NCBI RefSeq assembly: GCF_905171765.1
Contig: NC_053390.1
Span: 209,689,359 to 209,753,358, forward strand
Direction: 5' to 3'
From: Bufo bufo
Taxonomy: Eukaryota > Chordata > Amphibia > Anura > Bufonidae
DNA length: 64,000 bases
Translations under genes and position numbers: made by a program
The notes under the pieces: generated by a model
The model's database searches: none
The model's input: the letters and a program-made list of their open reading frames with translations, nothing else
What the model was told of the DNA's origin: nothing
In this document: piece by piece, positions 43,804 through 55,101 of the stretch
How positions within the stretch are numbered: position 1 is the stretch's first letter
How the letters are laid out: each line of letters starts with the position of its first letter

Positions 43804-44436
43804 GTTGATTTTCAGTGACCATTGTAGGTTTTTCTTTCTTTAATGGAAGGGTACCAACAATTTTATTCATGTTTGTAGCTTCTCAGCATAATTAATAGTA
43901 TATAGCCTTGTTATATACATGCTGTACACAAGGCATTTGTATACCTTTTGATAAAAATTATTAAGCTCATTCACCACTTAAAAGGTTGCCTCTACAAGTG
44001 GGTATCTACTCTTATTTGGAGCAACACCATGTGGTGGCCACCAACGCTACAGCACCGCGCCAGCAGGCAGCGCGATTCAGCAGTCAAACAGCACCCCTGT
44101 TGCCAGACCAAGCCACCCTTGGCACTGGGCACCACCAACCTACAGGCAAAGCATCACAGCTACAAAGTAAACAGATGTCAAAAGAAATAACCCTAAGGGA
44201 GTTGAACAGACCCCACTGACTACAATGGAGTCTGTTAAGTTGCCATTCAGAATCCTGTTTTTTACCAGACGCAAAAGGCATTCAGGACTTTTTCATCTGG
44301 TCTTTTTAACAGCATCTGCAATGGAGGCCCCAAACTGAGGCTCTAACACAGATATGAACTCGGCCATACCTGTTTATTTGAACATGTGGCAGCAACATTA
44401 TGGCATTACATCAAATATCAAGGACTATAAACAAAG
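43804..44436. other. no feature recognised
   Basis: Non-coding, with no clear repeat ends. Confidence 0.5.
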
Positions 44437-45268
44437 AGGCACATTTATTAAGACAGGCGTAGAAAATGGTGAAAGAGATGGGCCTGCCGACCCGTCCCCT
44501 TCCCCGACACAATTTTAGACCTGGCGTGATTGGGGAGAAGTCGCAGATAGCATCGCAACTCACTGTTACACCTCCATCTGAAATACGTCTAATATAGGGG
44601 TATTTCAGTATAATAAATGACCCCCAAAAACTGTAAATGATCAACGAATATAGGGGGTCATTTGCTATTCTGGGGTCATTTACTAAGTTAGGCGTATTTC
44701 AGGTCCAGATAGTGACGCAAAGGTCAGTTGCGCCGTTATCTGTGACTTCTCCCCAATCATGCCAGGTCTAAAACTGTGGGCGTGGCATGGGTGGGTGGGG
44801 AAGGGGACGTCTCATACGTCATTTTCTACGCCTGTTTTAGGAGTAGAAAATGGTCTAAATGTAGGACAGCTACGAAGCTGTCTTAGGCCTCATGCACATG
44901 ACCGTTGTGTGTTTTGCAGTCCGCAAATTGCGGATCCACGGATAGTCATTGATATAACTGTCTATTCTTGTCCGCAAAACGAACAAGAATAGGACAGGTT
45001 ATATTTTTTTTGCGGACCACGGAACGAAGCAACGGATGCGGACATCACAAGGAGTGCTGTCCGCATCTTTTGCGGCCCCATTAAAGTGAATGGGTCCGCA
45101 TCCAAGCCGCAAAAACTGAGGCTCGGATGCGGACCAAAACAGCGGTCGTGTGCATGAGGCCTTACATTTAGAACTTGCGCTGGATGTGCCGAAGTTATGG
45201 AGAGGCTGGCGTCTCTTTCTAACTTCAGCAGAACCACTGCCAGTTATGGGCCTTAATAAATGTGCCCC
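44437..45268. mobile_element. non-autonomous repeat with GGCACATTTATTAAG ends, two adjacent units
   Basis: GGCACATTTATTAAG at 44438 and the inverse CTTAATAAATGTGCC near 45252-45268 bound the stretch. An internal pair of ends (AATAAATGACCCCC near 44612 and GGGGTCATTTACTAAG near 44675) suggests two related units side by side. A Harbinger MITE lies at 44886-45161. Diverged relatives lie near 19340 and 49075. Confidence 0.55.
44886..45161. mobile_element. Harbinger-type MITE with TTA duplication
   Basis: The inverted ends are GGCCTCATGCACATGACCG. TTA lies at 44883-44885 and 45162-45164. Interior motifs include TTGCGGATCCACGG. Confidence 0.9.
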
Positions 45269-45455
45269 ATAGTATCTTTATATAGCTCCAAAAAAGTTTT
45301 TAAATGCCTTTTTTAAAAAGAAGGGAAAGAATAAATGACAATTTCTTTAATTCTTTAAAAATATGTTTAGCATAAAAATAGGTCATTACCTGATGTCACA
45401 TTCCCTTTAATGCTGTACTTCCATTTATCGATACCTGTTTGTTTTTTATATTATA

Positions 45456-46766
45456 CTAGCTGAAGGACCTGGCTTCGCTCAGGGATATTTAATCTATTTC
45501 ATTTAATGTTTGTATGTGTCGTTAAAAGATATCAACACTATCCACACAGCACCCCGCCCCTAAAACAGTCACCTCCACAGCCCCCCACAGTGCCCCGTCC
45601 CTTAAAATTGAACCTCCACAGCAGCCCACCCCCTTAACTTTGACCTTTACAGCAGCCTTCCCCTTTACCAGTGACTTTCACAGCATACCACCCCCTTGAC
45701 AGTGACCTCCACAGGGGCCCGCCCCCTTAACAGTGGCCTTTACCGGATCGGGGGCGTGTCCTTTTGAACAGCTCACTGTAAGACAGCAGCACTGTACTGT
45801 CTGAGTGTGAGCTGCAGGGAGAAAGTCACCCTCCCTCCCATAGCTGCAGCTGACAAAAGTTGATTTTTACCTTAATTTTTTCAATCCCTGTCGGCTGAGG
45901 AGTGGAGGAGGCGTGGCCTAACCAGAACGGCGCGTGGCTTAGCTGGACCTAGAAGTTGATTTTTAACTTCATTTTTTCAATCTCAGTCGGCTGAGGAGTG
46001 GGGGGCGTGGCCTAACTGAATCGGGGTCGTGTCCTTTTGAACAGCTCACTCTAAGACAGCAGCACTGTGCTGTCTGAGTGTGAGCTGTAGGGAGAAAGTC
46101 ATTCTCTCTCCCACCCCTGCAGCTGACCTTCATTTTTTCAATCCCCGTCGGCTCAGGAGTGGGAGGGGGTGTGGCCTAACCAGATCAGGGGCGTAGCTTA
46201 GCAGGACCTGGGGGCGGGATTTTAAGTCTTTTGAGGGTAGACACATTGTGGCAGGGGGCGTGTTTGGGCTCCTTCCTGCAAGAGTGACGCCCCTCTGGGC
46301 ACCTTACTGGCTCATTTGCATATCAAATAAACTGGATTTTCAGAGGATAAAAACATCTATTGCTGGAACAAAGGCACATCTGGAAATAAGGTACAAAGTG
46401 CTATTAGGCCATGGCTTTACTTCAATAGCAATTATCCTGGTGACAGATTTCCTTTAAAACTCATCTACAGCAGTGAAAATAAATGGCTGGGTTGTTATGG
46501 AAACCTGGAGTAAAACTGTGTATGTGGAGGCTAACGACCTGTGAGCTTCTATTGGCTGATACGGGTCATGTGACCAAGCTTCTATTGGCTAATGCATTTT
46601 TTGGCAATATCTCGGGAACGGTACGTCCTAGAGAGCTGAGACCTGCTCTAAAACCTTCCCGGACACCTGATGTACCTGTGTGCCAAATTTCGTGATTGTA
46701 AATGCGACGGTGCGGATTCCTTTAGCGGACATACACACACATACACTCAGCTTTATATATTAGATT
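45456..46766. repeat. dispersed repeat starting TACTAGCTGAAGG
   Basis: The left end TACTAGCTGAAGGACCTGGC and right end TTTATATATTAGAT resemble a widespread vertebrate repeat whose class I cannot name with certainty. Internal segments around GTGTCCTTTTGAACAGCTCA recur about 273 bases apart (near 45756 and 46029), an imperfect tandem duplication. Confidence 0.5.
46283..46457. mobile_element. single arm of the T2-type MITE family
   Basis: GACGCCCCTCTGGGCACCTT and GCTCATTTGCATA followed by CTGGTGACAGATTTCCTTTAA match the right arm of the element at 4379-5535. There is no inverse partner here. Confidence 0.7.
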
Positions 46767-47625
46767 GAACTGTAAGCACAGAATAGGCTGTGTTATATAG
46801 AGGTTAAAATACAACTATCAACAGATTCATTTTCTTTCAGAGCAATAAATGAAATCTGATAACTTATTATGACATGCTTCCAAGTGGGTCTTTGTCATTG
46901 CTTTAGAGTTAACCTCCTTACCGACTCCTTCAAGTGTGACTGCTATGAAATGAGTATGAAGAAAACAGTCCATTTGAGTCATTTATCGCTTGCTGCACTA
47001 GCAGGAGGCATTCTTCCTTGGGAAGATTTAAGCTCTCATTTGAAGCAGATAAATTGTCTACCTTGTGGCATATTTCATATATTTGCCTTGTAATGGAGAA
47101 CGTTATTACTCAGATGCATTGCTATCTCACACTAACGCCTCTAGATCATATCTTCTTAATATTACAGCTTTCCTCCATTCATCTGATACGATGGATATAA
47201 TCAGTGTTCAGCCTAGCCTCACAGCATATGGTCGAATAGCATGAAGAAAGAGTCTGCCTTATCCTTATTTGGTTAAACCTACTGCCTTCTGTCCTTCTAC
47301 AATCCACTAAGTACATGCAAGTGTTCTTCTTGCCGCCCACTTCTTATATATCCATATCCCTGGATAGTGTCCTCGAGTGTCATCTACATTAAAAGTCACA
47401 TTGTGAATGTGTAGGATAGAGAAAAGGATCAGACAGTAGACATTTATTTTTCCTGTGATGGATTATAGTGTAAGATTTCCTCTGGAATCCCTGCAGCTAG
47501 TAACATGTTATATATTATGTAACGGGACTGTCATATATGGCATATTTCCTTCCTCTTCTCTGTAAAGGGTGAACAAAACCCTCATTTTACAAATGTGAAT
47601 AAAAACATCCACAGGAAAAAAACAC
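46767..47625. other. no feature recognised
   Basis: AT-rich non-coding sequence with no repeat ends or convincing reading frame. Confidence 0.5.
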
Positions 47626-47810
47626 CATAAGGGCTCATGCACATGAGCATGTTTTTTTTGTCCACATCCGATCCGCATTTTTTGCGGGTCGGATGCTGAC
47701 CCATTCGCTTTTTTAAGGAGGCTGCAAAAGATGCGGCTTCATGCGGTGGACCTGTAATATGGCATTGGACACTATGTTTTTCTGTCGCAGATCCTCATGG
47801 AATAAAAGAA
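47626..47810. mobile_element. partial Harbinger-type MITE
   Basis: The left end GGGCTCATGCACATGAGCA preceded by TAA, with GATCCGCATTTTTTGCGGG inside. The right end is not recognisable. Confidence 0.55.
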
Positions 47811-47821
47811 AAAAAAAAACA

Positions 47822-48491
47822 CTGTGGCCCAGATTTACTAATGTATCCAAGTAAAAAATCTGTCTAAAAGGTAACATAATGTGGACCAGCTAGCTCAGTA
47901 CACTCTTTATGACATGCTCAACAAGGGGATGGGGCTTCATGAAGGTTGTGGAGCTTCACATGAAGGGTCAAGGTCTAAGATTCACCGTTCTGCGCCAAAC
48001 TTTCAGAGCAATTCTGGTGTAAAAATCTGTCTGAAAGTAAGCAAACTAATAGTTGGTATAGAGTCAGAGAAAAGTGTATATCCCTGCACCAGATTTCTCA
48101 TCCAGCCTAAACCTCTGTGATATATCTGATGCAGGTCTAGACAACATGTCTAAGCTTACACCATCCTAAGCGTTCATTCAAAGGGTCCGAAAATTGCGGA
48201 TCCGTAAGACACGGATACCGGCCGCGTGCGTTCTGCATTTTGCGGAACGGAACAGCCAGCCCTATGATAGAAATGCCTATTCTTATCTGCAAAAACAGAA
48301 TAGGACATGTTTTGTCTTTATTTGCGGGGTTGCGGAACGGAAGTACGGATGCGGACAGCACACGGTGTGCTGTCCGCATCTTTTGCAGCCCCATTGAAAT
48401 GAATGGGGCAGCATCCGTTCTGCAAATTTGCAGACATACCTATACGGTCGTCTGAATGAGCCCTTAGGATTAGTAAATCTGGTCCAGTGTG
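47822..48491. mobile_element. non-autonomous repeat with CAGATTTACTAAT ends
   Basis: TGGCCCAGATTTACTAAT at 47824 and the inverse ATTAGTAAATCTGGTCCA near 48469-48486 bound it. A Harbinger MITE (about 48168-48464) lies against the right end. Confidence 0.6.
48168..48464. mobile_element. Harbinger-type MITE nested in the preceding repeat
   Basis: The right end GGTCGTCTGAATGAGCCC is followed by TTA. The left end is degraded (GCGTTCATTC preceded by TAA). Interior motifs are ATTGCGGATCCG and TTTGCGGAACGG. Confidence 0.65.
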
Positions 48492-48769
48492 CCTCCATGC
48501 TAAATCTGAGGTGCTTTATTGGCCCAAACATTTCTACATTATTACAGATCTGTACCAAATGGATCTGTAATAAGCCATATACCACTCTCTATTATTATTG
48601 TATTAGTCTACACACAAATCTTGCTGGTAGAAATGCTCTTCTTGTAACAATTCTTTTGGCATCACTGTTGTTGGTTTTTGTCTGACAGCACTGTTTCTTG
48701 TCTTCTCTCTTATAAGACTGTTGATTGGATGTTGCTAAAGTACAGTATTCCCTATTTCTGCCAGGTGAA

Positions 48770-49440
48770 GGTGTGCACCAATTGTGCAATTAACAGACTT
48801 TGAAAAGGGACTTTAATAGTGGAACTTCGAGAAGCTGGGTGGTTCGTACATGAAATCTCTGAAAATGTTGGACAAGAAGTTTCTGTAGTGCATCAGTGGT
48901 GTAGACAGTGGTCAGAGAAGGTTCTGGACACTCAAGACAGATAGATGCAAGGCAAGATCGCCGTATAAGAACAGTTGCTGTATCTCAAATAATATCCACG
49001 GCATCTCACAAATTCATTCTCCAGTATCCTGTGCAGTGACTGATTGGACCATAAGAAACCATGAGGGTCATCTATGAAGAACTATATGCAACCTTTTAAA
49101 GCATTTTAGGCGCAGATTTGGTCACAAAGGGGATTTGCTGCAAAATCTGCTCCTTTCCCCCACTTACGACACTTTTCCAAAGTGGCGGAAAATGGGGGTG
49201 TGTTGGGACTGGATGGGGTAACAGATCTCTCATGCACAGCAGTCGGCAACCACTTTGGAAGAACTACAGGTTCAAGTTTTAAAGAGCTTGGAATGACATC
49301 CCGCAGTAGGATATCCAACATCTGTATGACCTTTACCATGGCACAGTGGCAGCCTGTATCACAGCAAGGGGAGATGCCACCCAGTATTAATGTGACCCTA
49401 ACTCAACCAACACCCTGCTGCCGAACCCAAAATAAGGGCG
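48770..49440 (+). pseudogene. relic of a Tc1-like transposase
   Basis: Broken frames at about 48800-48960 read like the N-terminal helix-turn-helix of a Tc1 enzyme (LREAGWFVHEISENV, then VVHQWCRQWSEK). At about 49285-49375 the pattern resembles the C-terminal segment with DIP and a following Ile-rich helix. The catalytic core is missing, and part of the 44437-type repeat (about 49075-49200) is inserted between them. Confidence 0.45.
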
Positions 49441-49452
49441 CAGCATTGACAA

Positions 49453-49550
49453 GCACCACTAGCCAGTGGAGTAGCGTGGGAGGGGGCCAGGGGGGCTATT
49501 TCCCCGGGCGCCAGACTGCAGGGGGCGCTGGCCTGGCCGTCAACTAACTT
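49453..49550. repeat. fragment related to the end of the 53167-55101 repeat
   Basis: GTAGCGTGGGAGGGGG and CCCCGGGCGCCAGACTGCAG match the start of the repeat near 53171-53225. Confidence 0.5.
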
Positions 49551-49681
49551 TTAATTTGATTGCTAAGTAGTATGTGCTGTCTAGAATAGTTTAAGATGGA
49601 TAAATCACGTTTACACACAGGTCCTCTGAACTGCATGCTGGGGGAACAAAGCCGCTAATGGAGGGTTTCTCTATTCACTTA

Positions 49682-49922
49682 GGGTCCATTCACGTATGTG
49701 TTTTGCGGACTGCACATCGCCGACACTCTCATAGAAAATGACTTTTCTTGTCCACAATTGCGGACAAGAATAGGACATGTTCTATTTTTTTGCGGAACGG
49801 AAGTGCGGATCCGCAAATGCAGACAGCACATTCCGGCCCCATTGAAAATGAATAGGTCCGCACCTGTTCCGCAAAATTGCGGAACGAATGCGGACCCATT
49901 TTGTGGACGTGTGAATGGACCC
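49682..49922. mobile_element. Harbinger-type MITE, GGGTCCATTCACG ends
   Basis: The inverted ends are GGGTCCATTCAC and GTGAATGGACCC. TTA lies on the left (49679-49681) and TGA on the right, one change away. Interior motifs are TTTTGCGGAACGG and GCGGATCCGCAAATGC. The ends are close to the Harbinger terminus at 18752. Confidence 0.8.
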
Positions 49923-50635
49923 TGAAAAAGGGGACGGACTGCACCTGCGCTATTTGTGCCCAGTGTACAGTAGGTAAATGGAAGCCACTGATGGACAGAA
50001 CCCTCCATCAGTGGCCATGTTCGCAGTTCAGCGCCAGCATGCAGGTCTGTGGACCTGCGTGTAAACATGAATTATTCTTAGTAAACTATTGGACATCAGT
50101 GCAGATAATAATGCTTATTACTAGCTGCATGCATGTGTTGTTCCCTGCAATGGTGCAGCTACTAATAAAAACTGGCCAGGTGTTCTTTTTTCATTTTCCA
50201 GTAGTGTATCATTGCTATATACCATACCGTACATTTAACCTGCAAAATCCTGCACCCATTCTCCACTGTATGTGGATATGGTTTGGTCAGGTGCATTCAG
50301 CCACGACCAGGCTGCTAAGCCAAAGTGCTCATAACAGAGGACCCTAGACATATGTGAAGGAACTTTAACATAATTCGCAAAGTAATAACTTCGGCTCACC
50401 TGCGCCAATATATTCTAATACTGTACGTAGCTCCGTACAGTATTGAAACAAAGTTTTATGCGAATCGACTTCGGATGTTTCACCTGAAGTCGATTCGCTC
50501 ATCCCGAATTGTAACATATGTCTGTTACACTTGATCATAAAATTTAACATTTAATTCTGGCTTGATAAAATAGCTCTTGTAACCAAAACCTAAGCCAAAG
50601 AGGCCCACAAGAGCCCACCTTGCTAGTGGTGCACT
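49923..50635. other. no feature recognised
   Basis: Non-coding, no clear repeat ends. A short inverted pair (CGAATCGACTTCGG near 50461 and CCTGAAGTCGATTCG near 50483) is the only structure noticed. Confidence 0.45.
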
Positions 50636-50689
50636 GCCGATTACGGTATCTTTTGCTGTATAAGACACAGTGAGTCTTATAAACCAAAT

Positions 50690-50726
50690 ACTAGTGAGCG
50701 CTTCCATTATGGAAGCGCTCACTAGT
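50690..50726. repeat. 37-base perfect palindrome
   Basis: Arms of 18 bases (ACTAGTGAGCGCTTCCAT and its inverse) surround a single central T. Confidence 0.9.
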
Positions 50727-50817
50727 CTGCAGTAAGCAGGGGGAAGGCGGGCGAGCGCTGTACCCACCCTCCCTTGTCTTCTCGCAGCTGTGAGCACTAT
50801 GACCTGGCACTGTACAC

Positions 50818-51860
50818 CAGGGGTGGGGAACCTCCGGCCCAGAATCATTTTATGTGGCCCCCTGCCAGAACATATTGTGAAAATGCTAATGACTGTTTCC
50901 ATTATGGAAGCGGTCATAAGTATGCGGGAGGCAAGGGAGGTTTGAATAGCACTGCACTGGGTGTCCTCACCTTCCCGGTTCTTCTTCCGGCCCCACTCTG
51001 TGTCCTGACACTTACACTGTCAGGACATAGGGCACGTGGACGTGCACTATGACCTGACGCTGTGCGCTGTCAGGTCACAGTACAGCGGGAGGAAGACCAG
51101 GGAGAGTAAGTAAATCTGCCAAGAGGCACCACGATCCGGAGCTGGAGAGGTAAATTTATTTATTTATTTTAAATGTCTGATCTGAAGTCTGATTGGATGC
51201 TGGGGGGTCTGATGGGTGCTGATCTGAGGCTAGGGAGGGTCTGATCTAAGGCTGGGGGGCCTATTGGGGGTCTGATCTGCGGCTGATCTGAAGCTGGGAA
51301 GGGTTTGATAAGGGTCTGATCTGAGGCTAGGGGGGTCTGATATAAGGATGGGGAGACTCCGATGAGGGTCTGATCTGAGGCTGGGGGGTCTGATGGAAGT
51401 GTGATCTGAAGCTAGGGAGGGTCTGATTGGGGTCTAATCTGAGGCTGGGAGGTCTGATGGGAGTCTGATCTGAGGCTGATGTAGGCTGGGGGTCTGATAG
51501 AGGTGGGGGGCAGATCTGAGTCTGAGAAAGGGACAAAGGCAGGGACAGTTGCGAAGAAAGAGGCAGGGACAGTGGCAGGAAAAGTGACAGCTGGGTGAAC
51601 CCCTCTCTGGACCCCTCTGGGTTTAGCTTCCTGCCATTAATGCCAAATATTAGACTGCTATGTGTGGTGAAAATGGCACCTGTACTATATGTAATATATA
51701 TATTTAAATTGAAGCACAATTTCTGTAACTTACCCCTAAGTCAATTATATGTTAAACCAAATATAGCAATCACATTTTTAAGCTGAGAGTTTTGTATGGT
51801 CCGCGAATGAAGTTACAAATTTCCAAAAGGCCCTCAGCAGCAAAAAGGTTCCCCACCCCA
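50818..51860. mobile_element. hAT-type non-autonomous element, 8-bp duplication
   Basis: The left end CAGGGGTGGGGAACC and right end GGTTCCCCACCCC are flanked by CTGTACAC at 50810-50817 and 51861-51868. It has no transposase. Inside is another tract of the CTGATCTGAGGCTGGGG minisatellite (51175-51500) with neighbouring sequence resembling the host element. Confidence 0.85.
51175..51500. repeat. minisatellite inside the hAT element
   Basis: Imperfect units of GGGTCTGATCTGAGGCTGGG, the inverse of the 27766-27972 family. Confidence 0.8.
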
Positions 51861-51939
51861 CTGTACACAGTCAGGTGCCGAGCAAACGGGAGAAAAGGGC
51901 ACCAGACCTGGAGAGCTGCAACGGAGCAGGAGAGGTGAT

Positions 51940-52230
51940 TTTATTTATTTTGGGCCTGATCTGAGGTCTGATGTGGGAGGGGGTTTGAGGATCTGATATG
52001 GGGTCTGACTCTGGTATGGGGGTCTCAGGATCTGATAAGGGGGTCTGAGAATCTGATATGGGGGTCTGAGGATCTGATATGCGGGGTCTGATCTGAGGTC
52101 TGATACGGGGGTGTCTGAGGATCTGAAATGGGGTCTGACTCTGGTATGGGAGTCTCAGGATCTGATAAGGCGGTCTGCGGATCTAATATGGGGGGTCTGA
52201 GGATCTGATATAGGGGTCTGATTTGAGGTA
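51940..52230. repeat. minisatellite outside the hAT element
   Basis: Imperfect units of GGGGTCTGAGGATCTGATAT, in the same family as the tract inside the neighbouring hAT element. Confidence 0.8.
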
Positions 52231-52318
52231 CTGGCACACCTTGTAAGGGGGTATTTTGTACTGACGCACATTATAATGGTGTATTTTTCTACTGGCACAC
52301 ATAAGGAGAATTATTACT

Positions 52319-53010
52319 TGTAACAGTCACGTCCACACACACACACAGGGGGAAGGGTAGTGACCACTGCGCTCCACCCTCACCCCTGGCCATGCCTACT
52401 TGCCTCACGAGTCCTGATGACAGGGGACAACTGGACGGCAGTCCCTAACTTAGGATATGTGCAGGGAAGACAGACAAGACAAAATACGGAACATGAACGG
52501 ACCGGGTCAGAACCAAGAGAGCTACGCAGTACAACGGATTAAGCAAAGAATGGTCAGGAGAAGCTGGGGTCAAATACCAGGAGAGTAGCGAAGTACAAGA
52601 GGAGTCCTAAAGAGTAGTCAGGTGGGAGCCGAGGTCACAATACCAGGATGGATGCGCAGTACAGGAGGAGCAGGCAGAGGATCGTCAGGGAACAGGATCA
52701 GGTAAGTATTCAGTAGTCCAACAAATAGCCAGGAACCTAGAAATTAACAGGCAACCTGTGGCCAGCAGGCTGCCTGTATTTATAGTGGGGAGTGAGGGTC
52801 ATGTGACGTGGCCAGCGTCACATGACCGACAGGTCAACCAGTCGAGCACCGAGTGATCAGCTCGGCGCTCAAGGCAGACTAGGAGCAGGGAGCCACCCAG
52901 CCAGCAAAGCCGCCCTGGGAATGAGGTCAAGCACAAATCCTCATTCCCAAAGCTAAGCAACAGGTCTGCGGGCAATGGGGGACCGAGTGCACCTTCGGAA
53001 CCCCGTGACA
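52319..53010 (-). repeat. solo LTR of a Ty3/gypsy element, 692 bp
   Basis: On the minus strand it starts TGTCACGGGGTTCC at 53010 and ends CTGTTACA at 52319. It is flanked by TTACT at 52314-52318 and 53011-53015. A TATAAATA-type box (minus strand) lies near 52780. No internal region is present, as expected after recombination between two LTRs. Confidence 0.88.
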
Positions 53011-53556
53011 TTACTACTGGGGTACTACGGGGAACATGATTACTAGTATGGGCACAGTGGGGGCATTATTACTATTAGGGGCACTGTTAACACTAGGTGC
53101 ATTCTGGCAGATAATTATTTCCATTGGTAAGACTTTGGGGATCACTATTACTGTGGTGGGCACCCTGGCAGGGGCGTAGCGTGGGGGGGGGGGGGCGTTG
53201 CCCCAGGCGCCACACTGCAGGGGGGCGCTGTCCGCTGGCACAACAAAATCCTAAATCGTTGACGCTGTGTTTTTTTTTTTTTTCTCACAGCGCCGCAGAG
53301 CACGGCAGTAAGTTCACACTGATAGGCTCCGCCCAAATTCCAGGCGGGAAAGACAGTGCGGAGCCGGAGCAAGAAGAAGGAGAAGATGGCTGCCGCACTG
53401 TCGCTTCAGGACTGAGACTAGAGAGTTTGTCCAGAGACAGAGGCAGCCTGAAAGCCACACTGACAGTGAGTGATAGTGTTCCTCCCACCCTCAGTGTGTT
53501 AGGTGTGTTGGCATGGGCTGAGGGCAGGGGTTAGAGGTAATATATGAGTGAAGTGC

Positions 53557-54075
53557 CACAATGCCAGTGCCATGAGAGCCAGGCCAAGGCTGCCAAGCAG
53601 GTGGCAGTCAGGGTGCTGGTGAAGGATGACCAGCCCAGGACACTGACTGAGACAGTATGCCTCTATGGGATGCCATCTGCATTCTGCCCATCTCTGCTGT
53701 CCACATACCAGGCCTACCCTGGTATATGGAGTGGACAGCAGAGATGGGCAGATAGCATCCTCTGGGCAGTACTGTCTCTCTGGTCATCCTTCACCAGCAT
53801 CTTGACTGCCACTTACTTGGCCTGGCTCTCATGGAACTTCACTGCCTGGTGCTTGTCTATCAGCACTGAGTGACTCAGTCACACTGCGACACTGACTGTC
53901 ACTCAGTGCTGATAGCCAAGCACCAGGCAGTGAAGTGCCATGAGAGCCAGGCCAAGTAAGTGGCAGTCAAGATGCTGGTGAAGTATGACCAGAGAGACAG
54001 TACTGCCCAGAGGATGCCATCTCTGCTGTCCATATACCAGGCCAGGCCAACCAGCATTACCCCTTGATATACCGC
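53557..54075. repeat. compound palindrome, three alternating segments
   Basis: A block containing GTGCCATGAGAGCCAGGCCA (about 53568-53587) recurs in inverse orientation at 53818-53840 and again in direct orientation at 53937-53956. A second block, CAGCAGAGATGGGCAGATAG (53738-53757), is the inverse of one at 53678-53697. The segments make alternate inverted copies of about 150-200 bases. Confidence 0.75.
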
Positions 54076-54218
54076 CTGGTCACCCCACCTAACACTCAGG
54101 GAGACAAGTGACTCAGACTGTTAGGTGTGGGGTGACCAGGGGGGCATGGTATATGGACAGCAGAGATGGACAGATGGCATCCTCTGGGGGTTGTATCTTA
54201 CATGGGACTATAAGCTGA

Positions 54219-54430
54219 AGGAGCTGAAGGGAGAGTGATGTATTTTACATGGGGCTGTATGCTGGAGGGGCTGAAGGCAGGGGAGTGATTTATCTTACAT
54301 GGGACTGTATGCTGGAGGGGCTGAAGGCAGGGAAGTGATTTATCTTACATGGGACTGTATGCTGGAGGGGCTGAAGGCAGGGGAGTGATTTATCTTACAC
54401 GGGACTGTATGCTGGAGGGGCTGAAGGGGG
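54219..54430. repeat. tandem repeat, about 60-bp unit
   Basis: About three and a half units of GGACTGTATGCTGGAGGGGC followed by TGAAGGCAGGGGAGTGATTT, nearly identical to one another. Confidence 0.9.
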
Positions 54431-55101
54431 CCATAATTATTACTATAATACAGAGGGGGCCATAATTATTACAATTATACTACAGAGGTGTCATTATAAT
54501 AATAATAATAATAATACAGAGGGGGCCATTATATATTATAATTATACAGGGGGCATTATACTTATGGGCACTACGTGGGGAGGGGAGGTCTGTTATCTGA
54601 AGATGATAGTAAAGTGAGGAATCGAAAAAAAAATCTGCGAAACTTTGCAGAGACGAGACGCTGTCATGACGGTCCTATCTCCGAATGAAGATGCTGAGGA
54701 AAGTCTACATCACAGGAGATGTCACTGGATGTAACAGGTATAGTGCGGTATTCTCCTGTATATTTCATAGCAATGTATGTTATGTCCATCCAAATATCTG
54801 TTTCACGGTAGGGTAGGGGGGGAGGGGGTATATAGAATTTGGCCCACACTGCCTCAGCCTGGCACCAGACTTCAGGTCACAATGTGCATGTTCCGAATTC
54901 TGGGTGCTCACACCCATCTACTACATTATCTGTACTCAGAGAGTTATCTCTGTGTTATCTGTAGTATTACGTAGGCGTAGGACTGCAGGTGATATCTACT
55001 ACATTATTTGTAAGAAAAAGGGCGTGGTCACAGGTTGGGGGGGGGGCGCAATACTTGGCTTGCCCCGGGTGCTGGCAACCCACGCGATGCCACTGCACCC
55101 T

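Larger units (their letters stand above)
50636..52260. mobile_element. diverged relative of the TACCGTATT element, with minisatellite
   Basis: The left end TTACGGTATCTTTTGCTG resembles the ends at 27683 and 43803. Minisatellite units in inverse orientation occupy 51940-52230. A hAT element at 50818-51860 interrupts it. The right terminus was not found. Confidence 0.5.
53167..55101. repeat. palindrome-rich repeat bounded by GTAGCGTGGG-type ends
   Basis: The left end GGGGCGTAGCGTGGGGG with TTGCCCCAGGCGCC and the right end, whose inverse reads GTGGCATCGCGTGGGTTGCC, are imperfect inverses. The interior holds a compound palindrome, a 60-bp tandem repeat and AT-rich repeats, and no gene. The class is unknown to me. 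Confidence 0.5.
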
